Positions 1 to 7,012 of a DNA stretch of 16,123 bases are shown piece after piece (positions within the stretch are counted from its first letter, which is position 1; each line of letters opens with the position of its first letter). The stretch is from Desulfobulbus sp. (lineage in GTDB: Bacteria; Desulfobacterota; Desulfobulbia; Desulfobulbales; Desulfobulbaceae): contig JAQUEZ010000134.1 of the NCBI GenBank assembly GCA_028684915.1, forward strand, positions 1 to 16,123, in the 5' to 3' direction. The translations under genes and the position numbers were made by a program. Under the pieces are notes generated by a model. It saw nothing but the letters and a program-made list of their open reading frames with translations, did no database searches and was not told where the DNA came from.

Positions 1-788
1 CTTTTTTTGTCAACGGCCTCCTGGAGCTCGCTTAGGTCATCGCCACCTTCGTTTTGGCCCATTTCATCCTGAATGACGCGCATCTTCTCAGAGAGGTAAT
101 AGTTGCGCTGGGTGGCACCCATCTTTTTCTTTACCTTGGCGTGGATATCCCGCTCCATTTCCGAGAGTTCCATTTCGCGGAAAAGCGTTTCCAGTACCTT
201 GGAGATGCGTTGGGGGAGAGAGACCAGCTCAAGAATCGACTGCTTTTCTTCGGTGCGCAGTTGGATATGCGAAGTGATCAGGTCCACCATCCTGGCTGGA
301 TCTTCCAACGAGGTGATAGATTTGAGCACTTCTCGCGGCAGTTTCTTATTGGCCTGCGAGTAGAGGTCAAAGGCCTTGCGCATCTCCCGCAGGTAGGCTG
401 GTACTTCTGCCCGATCCACATCCACATCTGGAGCCTCGACCAAGCGAACGGAGTAAAAGGTATCCTCAGAATCGCCTCCTTCGAAGGCGCCGACAATAAT
501 TGCTCGTCGTTTTCCCTCAACCAGGGCTTTGATGGTGCCGTCGGGGAGGCGCAGTAACTGCATGACCGTTGCCAAGGTCCCCAGGGAGTAGAGGTCGTCT
601 TGTTCCGGATCATCGACCCGTGCATCTTTCTGGGTAACCAGGAAGATGAGGGAGCGGTTTTCCATGGCCGCCTCTAGCGCCATAATTGATTTTTTTCGGC
701 CTACCACCAACGGTGCCACCATACCCGGGAAAAGCACGATATCCCGTAAGGGCATCAGGGGGTAGGTCTCGGCGGTTAGTTCACTCAT
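1..788 (-). CDS. lon: Lon protease, N-terminal part (cut by window edge)
   Basis: ATP-dependent Lon (La) protease of the cytoplasm, which degrades misfolded and regulatory proteins. Only the first 262 codons are present; the ATPase and Ser-Lys protease domains lie beyond base 1. The visible protein begins MSELTAETYPLMPLRDIVLFPG, the typical opening of the Lon substrate-binding (LAN/PUA-like) domain. This domain runs to about residue 200 and is followed by a charged helical stretch (KVLETLFREMELSEMERDI, then YYLSEKMRVIQDEMG) that is characteristic of Lon. The start is the ATG at 788-786, 7 bases after the clpX stop, with a weak GAGAG ribosome site overlapping that stop. Translation is therefore probably coupled to clpX. 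The frame is open with no sign of damage. Identification is by recognised family sequence; the symbol is given because of the clpP-clpX-lon order. Confidence 0.95.
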   Translation of the reverse strand, partial: MSELTAETYPLMPLRDIVLFPGMVAPLVVGRKKSIMALEAAMENRSLIFLVTQKDARVDDPEQDDLYSLGTLATVMQLLRLPDGTIKALVEGKRRAIIVGAFEGGDSEDTFYSVRLVEAPDVDVDRAEVPAYLREMRKAFDLYSQANKKLPREVLKSITSLEDPARMVDLITSHIQLRTEEKQSILELVSLPQRISKVLETLFREMELSEMERDIHAKVKKKMGATQRNYYLSEKMRVIQDEMGQNEGGDDLSELQEAVDKK

Positions 789-795
789 GGCACTC

Positions 796-2073
796 TCAGG
801 CAATTTTTTTGGTTTCAGCGTTGTCGTAGAGAATAACCGGATACTCTCTTTGGGTGATCACCTGTTCGTTGATCACGCATTCGCTGGCATGCTCATCAGA
901 GGGCAGCTCGTACATTACCTCAAGCATGCATTCCTCCATAACCGAGCGCAAACCGCGGGCACCGGATTTACGCGCAAGGGCCTTTTGGGCGATCGCTTTG
1001 TAGGCACCTTCGGTGAAACGTAGAGTGACGCCTTCATATTCAAAAAGCTTCTGATATTGTTTGCTCAGCGCATTTTTGGGTTCTTTGAGGATACGAATCA
1101 GGTCTTCTTCCACCAGCTCTTCCATCGTGGCGATGACCGGAAGACGTCCCACCAACTCAGGAATAAGGCCGAACTTAAGCAGATCTCCAGGTTGGATGGA
1201 AGCGAGAATCTCGCCAATGGTTCGCTCTTTCTGGCTGACCACTTTGGCTCCGAACCCCATGGCCTGGGTGCCGGTACGCCGTTTGATCACATCATCAAGG
1301 CCAACAAAGGCACCACCGACGATAAACAGAATATTGGTGGTATCGATACGGACCAACTCCTGTTGCGGGTGCTTACGTCCACCCTTAGGCGGCACAGAGG
1401 CCATGGTCCCCTCGATAATCTTGAGCAGGGCCTGCTGGACGCCTTCACCGGAAACATCACGGGTGAGGGAGGCAGAATCGGATTTGCGGGCAATCTTGTC
1501 GATCTCGTCGATATAGATAATGCCACGTTGGGCCTTTTCAATGTCGTATTCCGCTGCCTGCAACAGGCTAACCAGAATATTCTCAACATCCTCGCCCACA
1601 TAGCCGGCTTCGGTCAGGGTCGTGGCATCGGCGATGGTGAACGGCACGTTGAGGAGCCGGGCCAGGGTCTGGGCGACCAGTGTCTTCCCGGATCCGGTCG
1701 GGCCGATGAGGATGATATTGGATTTTTGCAGTTCCACCTCATCTTCAACCGTTCCCGCGTTCACGGGTACATTGATGCGTTTGTAGTGATTGTGAACGGC
1801 AACCGCGAGGACACGTTTGGCCTGTTCCTGACCTATGACGTACTGATCAAGATAGGCTTTGATTTCCTTGGGCTTAAGAACCTGTGGGGTGAAATCGGCC
1901 TGGGGAATTTCTTCCTCCATGGATTCCGCCATGATTTCGTTGCACAACCCAACGCACTCATCGCAGATATAGACATTGGGACCGGCAATTAGTTTGCCGA
2001 CCTCCTCCTGGCCCTTACCGCAGAAGGAACAAACGCAGGCGATATTATGCTCGTCTTGGAAATCGTTGCTCAC
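796..2073 (-). CDS. clpX: ATP-dependent Clp protease ATP-binding subunit ClpX
   Basis: AAA+ unfoldase that recognises tagged substrates, unfolds them and feeds them to ClpP. The 425 residues match the family length. An N-terminal zinc-binding domain has Cys15, Cys18, Cys37 and Cys40. Walker A is GPTGSGKT (124-131), the pore-1 loop is GYVGED (157-162) and Walker B is IIYIDEID (185-192). The ClpP-docking IGF loop reads MGF (272-274), an accepted variant of the usual IGF. The sensor-2 motif GARGLRS lies near the C-terminus. The start is GTG at 2073-2071, only 2 bases after the clpP stop, with GGGGAG inside the end of clpP as ribosome site. Together these indicate tight translational coupling. 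It sits in a tig-clpP-clpX-lon unit and the ends look intact. Confidence 0.98.
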   Translation of the reverse strand: MSNDFQDEHNIACVCSFCGKGQEEVGKLIAGPNVYICDECVGLCNEIMAESMEEEIPQADFTPQVLKPKEIKAYLDQYVIGQEQAKRVLAVAVHNHYKRINVPVNAGTVEDEVELQKSNIILIGPTGSGKTLVAQTLARLLNVPFTIADATTLTEAGYVGEDVENILVSLLQAAEYDIEKAQRGIIYIDEIDKIARKSDSASLTRDVSGEGVQQALLKIIEGTMASVPPKGGRKHPQQELVRIDTTNILFIVGGAFVGLDDVIKRRTGTQAMGFGAKVVSQKERTIGEILASIQPGDLLKFGLIPELVGRLPVIATMEELVEEDLIRILKEPKNALSKQYQKLFEYEGVTLRFTEGAYKAIAQKALARKSGARGLRSVMEECMLEVMYELPSDEHASECVINEQVITQREYPVILYDNAETKKIA

Positions 2074-2075
2074 GC

Positions 2076-2678
2076 TTACTTCTCCCCGCCGAGTTCCTCA
2101 CGGCTGGACAAAACTTTATCAATTAAACCATACTCGCTGGCCTCCAGGGCGCTCATGAAATTATCGCGCTCGGTATCGGCCTGGATCTTCTTCATTGATT
2201 TGCCGGTATGATGTGCAAGGATGGTGTTGAGATCATGGCGCATGCGCAAGATCTCTTTGGCATGGATATCGATATCCGTGGCCTGCCCCTGATACCCGCC
2301 CATGGGTTGATGTATCATAATCCGGGAGTTGGGCAGGGCAAAACGTTTGCCTGCCGCACCGCTGGCAAGGAGCAGTGCCCCCATAGAGGCCGCTTGGCCC
2401 ATACAGAGGGTGGCGACGTCGCAGCGGATGTATTGCATGGTATCATAGATCGCCATGCCTGCAGTCACTGAACCGCCGGGAGAATTGATATAAAAGGTGA
2501 TATCCTTGTCCGGATCATCGGCTTCCAGAAACAACAACTGGGCCACAATCAGGCTGGCCACGTCATCATTCACTTGAGTGCCGAGGAAGATGATGCGTTC
2601 CTTGAGCAAGCGGGAATAAATATCATAAGCCCGCTCACCGCGCGGACTTTGTTCAACAACCATGGGAACTAAATTCAT
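2076..2678 (-). CDS. clpP: ATP-dependent Clp protease proteolytic subunit ClpP
   Basis: Serine peptidase forming the tetradecameric chamber that works with ClpX. It has 200 residues, normal for the family. The catalytic triad is visible: Ser98 in GQAASMGA, His123 in IMIHQP and Asp172 in DTERDNF. The start is taken as the ATG at 2678-2676 ([25 protein letters not shown]), because a GGAG ribosome site lies 7-8 bases upstream and the protein then begins as ClpP proteins do. The frame stays open back to 2834, but that extension would overlap the end of tig and has no family resemblance. The gene follows tig after a 79-base spacer holding a strong hairpin, and precedes clpX by 2 bases. Confidence 0.98.
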   Translation of the reverse strand: MNLVPMVVEQSPRGERAYDIYSRLLKERIIFLGTQVNDDVASLIVAQLLFLEADDPDKDITFYINSPGGSVTAGMAIYDTMQYIRCDVATLCMGQAASMGALLLASGAAGKRFALPNSRIMIHQPMGGYQGQATDIDIHAKEILRMRHDLNTILAHHTGKSMKKIQADTERDNFMSALEASEYGLIDKVLSSREELGGEK

Positions 2679-2704
2679 GCGAGATTCTCCGAAAAACTCA
2701 TTGT

Positions 2705-2729
2705 GGCGGCGGGTACGAAACCCGCCGCC
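2705..2729 (-). other. Strong stem-loop between tig and clpP
   Basis: A perfect 10-bp GC-rich inverted repeat (GGCGGCGGGT / ACCCGCCGCC) with a 5-base loop lies in the 79-base spacer between the tig stop and the clpP start. On the coding (minus) strand the nearest T-run (TTTTT) begins about 8 bases after the stem, so it is not a classical intrinsic terminator. It could be a partial terminator, an RNA processing or stability element, or a block to 3' decay that sets different tig and clpP levels. The structure is read directly; the role is inferred. Confidence 0.55.
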
Positions 2730-2757
2730 GGAAGGAACAAACAAGGAAAGCGCCTGA

Positions 2758-4080
2758 TCAGGCTTCAGTCGGGGCCGCTGAGGGCTCAGTGGGGGCAACT
2801 TCGATGTACTTGGCCTGATCGCGCAGGAACGCAAGAACCTTTTCGTTGTGCAGTTCGTTCATGAACGGCAGAATCTCCTCACGGCGCTTGAAATACTTTT
2901 TTACCTCATCAAGAGTCATCCGATACTGGTCGGCAATGCGTTCGTATCCGCGCTGGATGTCTTCGTCGGCGATTTTGATTCCCTCAACTTCGGCAATCTT
3001 CTTCAACAGAAAATCACCTTTGACCCGTTTGACGGCAACTTCTCTATTTTTCTCTACCAATTCGTCAAGATTAATCCCGGCTGATTCAAAGGACAAGCCG
3101 CTGCGTTTGAGATTTTCCTCAGTCTGCTTCAGCATCTCCTGGATTTCATAGTTCACCAGGCGCTCAGGAACTCCAAACGGGTTGAGGTCGATTAGCTTGT
3201 GCATGATCTTGTCGTCCAGGTCGCCCTGGAGGGCATCGTTCTTGGCTTTTTGCAACCGATCGCTAATATCCTTTTTCAGCTCTTCCAGGGTATTCAACTC
3301 AGGTTTAATGTCTTTGGCAAACTCATCGTCGAGCTCAGGTTTGATGCGAACCTTGACGTCTTTGACATCCACCTTGAATTCAACGTTCTTGCCGGCCAGC
3401 ATGGGGTTGGGATAGTCGCCGGGGAAGGTGATCTCATAGAGGGTCTTATCCCCTTTTTTCAGGCCGATGAGTTTTTCCTCAAATTCTTTACCCAAGCGAT
3501 GCATACCGATATCAACGCTGAAATTCTCGTTGTGCACCTCTTTCATCGCCTTGTCATTATGGAAGCCCTGAAAATCAACTACGGCCACATCGTCAACGGC
3601 GAGGGCGTGTCCCTCTTCCGGGGTTTGCAAGACTGCCTGATGACGCTGCAGCAGTTTCAGTTCGTTATCGATCTCTTCATCGGTGACCACAACCGAGGGC
3701 TTTTCGATCTCCATAGCCTTGTACTCGTTGAGATCAAAGACCGGTTTGATATCAACCATGGCTACGTAGACAAAGGTTCCGTCTTCAGGAAATTTATGCT
3801 CGGTGATCTCCGGATGGACAACTGGCTCGAGGTTTTCTTTTTCAACCGCGTCAAAATAAGTGTCTTGTACCAGTTTTTCGCCGACCTCTGCCTTGACCTG
3901 CTCGCCGAAATTTTTCACCAACACGGTCTGCGGAATTTTACCGCGACGAAATCCCTTCAGCTTGACCTCTTTATTGATCTTGGCATAAGCCTTTTCCAGA
4001 GCCGGGCCAACGGTTTCCTGGGGAATGGTGATGGTCAGTTTTCTAGTCAGGTCTGAGAAATTTTCGACGACGATTTCCAT
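2758..4080 (-). CDS. tig: Trigger factor, ribosome-associated chaperone
   Basis: Chaperone and peptidyl-prolyl isomerase that binds at the ribosomal exit tunnel and shields nascent chains. It has 440 residues, the usual length. The N-terminal ribosome-binding domain carries the signature GFRRGKIP at 43-50. An FKBP-like PPIase domain follows at roughly 160-245 (opening [11 protein letters not shown]), then the helical C-terminal domain, with [10 protein letters not shown] in the linker region as in other trigger factors. The ATG at 4080-4078 has AAGGAA about 10 bases upstream. It lies 119 bases downstream of a co-directional tRNA-Leu gene and ahead of clpP. No promoter of its own is convincing in that spacer, so it may be read from the tRNA promoter. 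Confidence 0.97.
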   Translation of the reverse strand: MEIVVENFSDLTRKLTITIPQETVGPALEKAYAKINKEVKLKGFRRGKIPQTVLVKNFGEQVKAEVGEKLVQDTYFDAVEKENLEPVVHPEITEHKFPEDGTFVYVAMVDIKPVFDLNEYKAMEIEKPSVVVTDEEIDNELKLLQRHQAVLQTPEEGHALAVDDVAVVDFQGFHNDKAMKEVHNENFSVDIGMHRLGKEFEEKLIGLKKGDKTLYEITFPGDYPNPMLAGKNVEFKVDVKDVKVRIKPELDDEFAKDIKPELNTLEELKKDISDRLQKAKNDALQGDLDDKIMHKLIDLNPFGVPERLVNYEIQEMLKQTEENLKRSGLSFESAGINLDELVEKNREVAVKRVKGDFLLKKIAEVEGIKIADEDIQRGYERIADQYRMTLDEVKKYFKRREEILPFMNELHNEKVLAFLRDQAKYIEVAPTEPSAAPTEA

Positions 4081-4199
4081 GGACTGCGGTTCCTTTTGTT
4101 CGTGTTTCCCCGGCGGTGACCCCCGGCGGCATGGTTATTTGGGCGCCCGCCCACCCCGTGGTGCGCGTGCTGGATTCATTGAAAGTATGTTGGGCAAGA

Positions 4200-4285
4200 T
4201 GGTGCGAGCGGGGGGAGTCGAACCCCCATGAGCGAAGCTCGCTGGAACCTAAATCCAGTGCGTCTACCAATTTCACCACGCTCGC
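4200..4285 (-). tRNA. tRNA-Leu (anticodon UAG)
   Basis: The minus strand gives a complete class II tRNA of 86 bases with encoded CCA. The acceptor arms GCGAGCG / CGCTCGC pair perfectly, followed by discriminator A and then CCA. The anticodon stem CTGGA / TCCAG encloses the loop TTTAGGT, so the anticodon is TAG (Leu, CUN codons). The long variable arm has a CGAGC-TTC-GCTC stem, and the T arm GGGGG-TTCGACT-CCCCC is intact. It lies upstream of tig in the same orientation and has its own promoter candidate. Confidence 0.98.
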
Positions 4286-4304
4286 AAGATACGTCAAACG
4301 GTAA

Positions 4305-4333
4305 TTAATAACCAGAATAGCCCGACTCGTCAA
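4305..4333 (-). promoter_or_regulatory. Sigma-70-type promoter for tRNA-Leu / tig unit
   Basis: On the minus strand TTGACG (4333-4328) and TATTAA (4310-4305) are separated by exactly 17 bases, about 20 bases before the mature tRNA 5' end. The -35 box matches 5 of 6 consensus bases and the -10 box 4 of 6. The AT-rich surroundings (4286-4400) hold no other gene. This is the only good promoter seen before tig, so it may also drive tig-clpP-clpX-lon. Confidence 0.65.
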
Positions 4334-4400
4334 GTAATCGCTGGTATGAAAAAATTGTATTTACAACAAATTTAGGGAATTAAACGAAATTATTCAGCGT

Positions 4401-5585
4401 TCAATTAGTTGTGGATGAAGGCGAAGTTAGCTCACCTGAACGGATAAGGCCTGCAGCAAAAAAGGTCAGCAGAATTATAGCCACAGAGGTGAGCACAAAG
4501 GCCGCTCGCATCCCGAGAAGATCCATTCCGGTACCTGAAATCAGGGCACCGATGAATACGCCCGCACTCATGGCCAGGTTGAAAACACCCATCATGGTAC
4601 CATGGCCAAAATGGGCCCGTCCTTCTTCAACGGCATAAGCACCGAGTACCGGCCAGAGGACGGCTTCGCCAAGGCCGAGAAAGAGATAAACCCCGAGCAT
4701 GTTGGCAAAAGAGTGCATGGTGGGAATAAGGAAAACCGCCAGGCTCATGCAGCTACTCCCGACCAAAAGCAGGGTTACTTTGTCATAGCGGTCGGCTAGT
4801 TTGCCCATAGGGTATTGCAGCAGGGCATTCATCAGGGTCCGGCAGGCGATAACCAGTCCGGTATGGAAGCCACTGCTGCCCGGCCAGTCGGCCATCATTA
4901 CCGGAAGGAAGGCCATGGTAGGGACCATCATTAACACTGTGGCGAACCGGGCAATAAGAATGCCCACAGTTCGTTTGCGGTGGAGCATGGCCTTAAGGCT
5001 CGTTAAAAGTCCCGTTTGCTGGCGGCGGTCGATCGGACAGCAGGCGGGCAGATTGTTGATTACCAGAAAAAAAGCGCCAAAACAGAGTGTGGCCATCATA
5101 TAAAAGACCGAGGCCAGGCCCCATAAATCGGAAAAAATACCTCCGAGAATTGGCCCGCAGCCGATGCCGCAGAAGATGGCTATGTTTATGATCCCCATGT
5201 AACGCCCCTCCTGACCCGGTGGGGCAAGAAAGCTGGCATAGGCCATGGCTACGGGAACAATCATCGCTGCACCCACACCCTGAAACAGGCGAATGACAAT
5301 TAGGTGGTGAACAGCGGTCGCGTGGGGGATTAGCAGGCCGACAATACCGTAAATACAAAGGCCGGTGACAAGAAATCCTTTTCGCCCCCAGCGGTCGGAT
5401 AAATTTCCAACCACCGGTTGCAGCAGGCCACGACTGAGGGAGAAGGCGGCAGTGATCAGGCCCAGGGTGAAGCCGCTGGCGCCAAGGGCGGTGGCCAGCA
5501 CCGGCAGTACGGGGATAATAATACCGACCCCGAGGAGGGCGATAAAGACCGAAAGCACCACGGTGAGAAGAATGCGGTTAGGCAT
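4401..5585 (-). CDS. MFS drug:H+ antiporter-type transporter
   Basis: Inner-membrane transporter of the major facilitator superfamily, probably an exporter of small hydrophobic compounds; the substrate cannot be read from sequence. It has 394 residues with about 12 hydrophobic segments. Motif A is GNLSDRWGRK (60-69), motif B RLFQGVGAA (99-107), and the antiporter motif C GIGCGPILGG (140-149) places it with the DHA1 drug:H+ antiporters. A second motif-A-like GKLADRYDK opens the C-terminal half. The ATG at 5585-5583 is the first possible start because an in-frame TAG lies one codon upstream. No clear ribosome site precedes it. The gene is divergent from the acuI-type gene and ends about 68 bases before the tRNA promoter. 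Confidence 0.85.
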   Translation of the reverse strand: MPNRILLTVVLSVFIALLGVGIIIPVLPVLATALGASGFTLGLITAAFSLSRGLLQPVVGNLSDRWGRKGFLVTGLCIYGIVGLLIPHATAVHHLIVIRLFQGVGAAMIVPVAMAYASFLAPPGQEGRYMGIINIAIFCGIGCGPILGGIFSDLWGLASVFYMMATLCFGAFFLVINNLPACCPIDRRQQTGLLTSLKAMLHRKRTVGILIARFATVLMMVPTMAFLPVMMADWPGSSGFHTGLVIACRTLMNALLQYPMGKLADRYDKVTLLLVGSSCMSLAVFLIPTMHSFANMLGVYLFLGLGEAVLWPVLGAYAVEEGRAHFGHGTMMGVFNLAMSAGVFIGALISGTGMDLLGMRAAFVLTSVAIILLTFFAAGLIRSGELTSPSSTTN

Positions 5586-5868
5586 AGGCTATTGGCTATC
5601 GGTCACAGGGACGTGAAGCGGGGTAAATGTGGTGGAAAAAGAGAATTCCTGGTTCGATTTCATGCTCCTTTCATACCATCGCATGCGGGGAAAGCAACCC
5701 TCTGATCTCAAGACGCTAAAAAACGTGGGGCGGGCGTAGGAAAAAAGCACGCGAATTAGGGCTTCATTAATACACTACAGTAATGGTCTTGGAACCTGAT
5801 TCTTAAGGATTTTTACGAGAACCGCGGAGATTTCGCTCCGCTGGTGCTGTTTAGAGCCGCCGGAGCGG
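5586..5868. other. Divergent intergenic region between MFS and acuI-type genes
   Basis: No gene was found apart from the possible short leader at 5589-5663. A hairpin of stem GCGGAG/CTCCGC, extendable by ACC/GGT, lies at 5821-5845. A second, AGCCGC/GCGGTT, lies at 5855-5870 and overlaps the -35 box of the acuI-side promoter. No convincing promoter for the MFS gene was seen. The stretch around 5808-5819 contains TTTTTACGAG, a 10-base match to the end of the repeat elements found elsewhere in the window, possibly a decayed fragment. Confidence 0.4.
5589..5663 (-). CDS. Possible 24-codon leader ORF in frame with the MFS gene
   Basis: A short open frame (MKSNQEFSFSTTFTPLHVPV..., 24 residues) ends in TAG one codon before the MFS start and is in the same frame. 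AAGGAG precedes its ATG, but only 1 base away, which is poor spacing. It could be a leader peptide coupled to the transporter, a read-through N-terminal extension, or chance. Nothing about its own sequence identifies a function. Confidence 0.2.
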   Translation of the reverse strand: MKSNQEFSFSTTFTPLHVPVTDSQ

Positions 5869-5897
5869 TTGAAGAACCGGGTAAAAACCCGTATAGT
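5869..5897 (+). promoter_or_regulatory. Promoter candidate with dyad in the spacer
   Basis: TTGAAG (5869-5874) and TATAGT (5892-5897) are 17 bases apart, about 53 bases before the start codon of the acrylyl-CoA reductase gene. The spacer contains the inverted repeat CGGGT-AAAA-ACCCG, a position where a repressor or a MerR-type activator could bind. The boxes and dyad are seen directly; regulation is inferred. Confidence 0.5.
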
Positions 5898-5949
5898 GGC
5901 CATAAAATTCACAATTGCGCTGAACACGAACCCCAGCCGGGAGGAATCC

Positions 5950-6957
5950 ATGGAAGATATCCGTTTCAACGCCTTAATCGTCAGCGAAACTGAGGATAAT
6001 AAGTTTGCCCGCACCATTGGTCAACGCTCTGTGCAGGATTTGCCTGCAGGCGAGGTGCTGATTCGGGTAGGCTACTCATCGCTTAATTACAAAGACGCAC
6101 TTTCTGCCTCGGGCAACAAAGGGGTAACCCGAAAATACCCGCACACTCCAGGCATAGATGCCTCGGGGGTGGTCGCGGAAAGCAGTGATCCTGCCTTCAA
6201 AAATGGGGATCAGGTCCTGGTCACCGGGTTTGATCTGGGGATGAACACCAGTGGTGGTTTTGCTGAATATATTCGAGTTCCCGCGTCCTGGGTGGTGCCG
6301 CTGCCCGCTGGGATGAGCCTGCGCGAGGCGATGATGTACGGCACCGCGGGGTTCACTGCGGCTCTTTCCTGCTACCGGCTGATCAACAGTGGCGTGCTGC
6401 CTGAGCAGGGGCCGATTTTGGTCACCGGTGCCACCGGCGGTGTGGGATCGATCGCGGTGGCTTTGTTGGCCAAGTCAGGATACGATGTGGTAGCCGTGAC
6501 AACTAAGGCCAATGAAATCGCGTATCTGCAGGAAATCGGTGCCAAGGAGATCCTTTCTGCGGTGGAGGCCGATGATCAAAGCGGTCGGCCAATGCTCAAA
6601 CCACGCTGGGCCGGGGCAGTGGATACGGTCGGCGGCAACATTCTCAGTACCGCTATCAAAACTACCCGTTACGGCGGGACAGTAACCTGCTGCGGCAATG
6701 TCACCTCCGGTGAACTGCACACCTCGATCTACCCCTTCATCCTCAACGGGGTCAGTCTGCTTGGTATTGATTCGGTGAACTGCCCTAATCCGTTACGAAC
6801 CGGGGTTTGGAAAAAATTGGCCACCGACTGGACGCTGGATCATCTGGAAACCATTACCACCGAGTTGCCCAACCTAGAGGCCCTGGACGAGCGGATCAAT
6901 CTCATCCTCCAAGGCAAGAATCGCGGGCGGGTTATTGTTCGCATTGCAACGTGCTGA
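5950..6957 (+). CDS. acuI: AcuI/YhdH-family acrylyl-CoA reductase (NADPH)
   Basis: Zinc-free medium-chain reductase of the quinone-oxidoreductase type. Characterised AcuI/YhdH enzymes reduce acryloyl-CoA to propionyl-CoA with NADPH, which removes a toxic electrophile. The 335 residues align by eye with E. coli YhdH throughout: SSLNYKDALS near the N-terminus, TPGIDASGVV, the nucleotide-binding VTGATGGVGS, GYDVVAVT, RWAGAVDTVGG and the C-terminal GRVIVRI. The start is the ATG at 5950 because GGAGG lies 5 bases upstream and the protein then begins as YhdH does; the open frame to 5869 upstream is non-homologous. It is 55 bases ahead of the acyl-activating fusion gene and probably co-transcribed with it. 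The substrate is assigned by family only. Confidence 0.85.
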   Translation: MEDIRFNALIVSETEDNKFARTIGQRSVQDLPAGEVLIRVGYSSLNYKDALSASGNKGVTRKYPHTPGIDASGVVAESSDPAFKNGDQVLVTGFDLGMNTSGGFAEYIRVPASWVVPLPAGMSLREAMMYGTAGFTAALSCYRLINSGVLPEQGPILVTGATGGVGSIAVALLAKSGYDVVAVTTKANEIAYLQEIGAKEILSAVEADDQSGRPMLKPRWAGAVDTVGGNILSTAIKTTRYGGTVTCCGNVTSGELHTSIYPFILNGVSLLGIDSVNCPNPLRTGVWKKLATDWTLDHLETITTELPNLEALDERINLILQGKNRGRVIVRIATC

Positions 6958-7012
6958 TAGTCATAACGTCTGTAATTACCGCATCGACAAGTCAAACTAG
7001 AACAGAATTTTC

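Noticed and set aside
1057..1992. 311-codon plus-strand frame opposite clpX
   Set aside because: Antisense shadow of clpX; the protein resembles nothing, while the opposite strand encodes a complete ClpX.
3199..4056. 285-codon plus-strand frame opposite tig
   Set aside because: Antisense shadow of trigger factor with no start signals.
4043..4333. 96-codon minus-strand frame running through the tRNA
   Set aside because: Its middle (SVVKLVDALDLGSSELRSWGFDSPRSH) is the well-known false translation of a tRNA-Leu gene.
4340..4375. TTGTA-AA-TACAA followed by TTTTTT on the minus strand, as a terminator for the MFS gene
   Set aside because: A 5-bp AT-rich stem with a 2-base loop is too weak to call.
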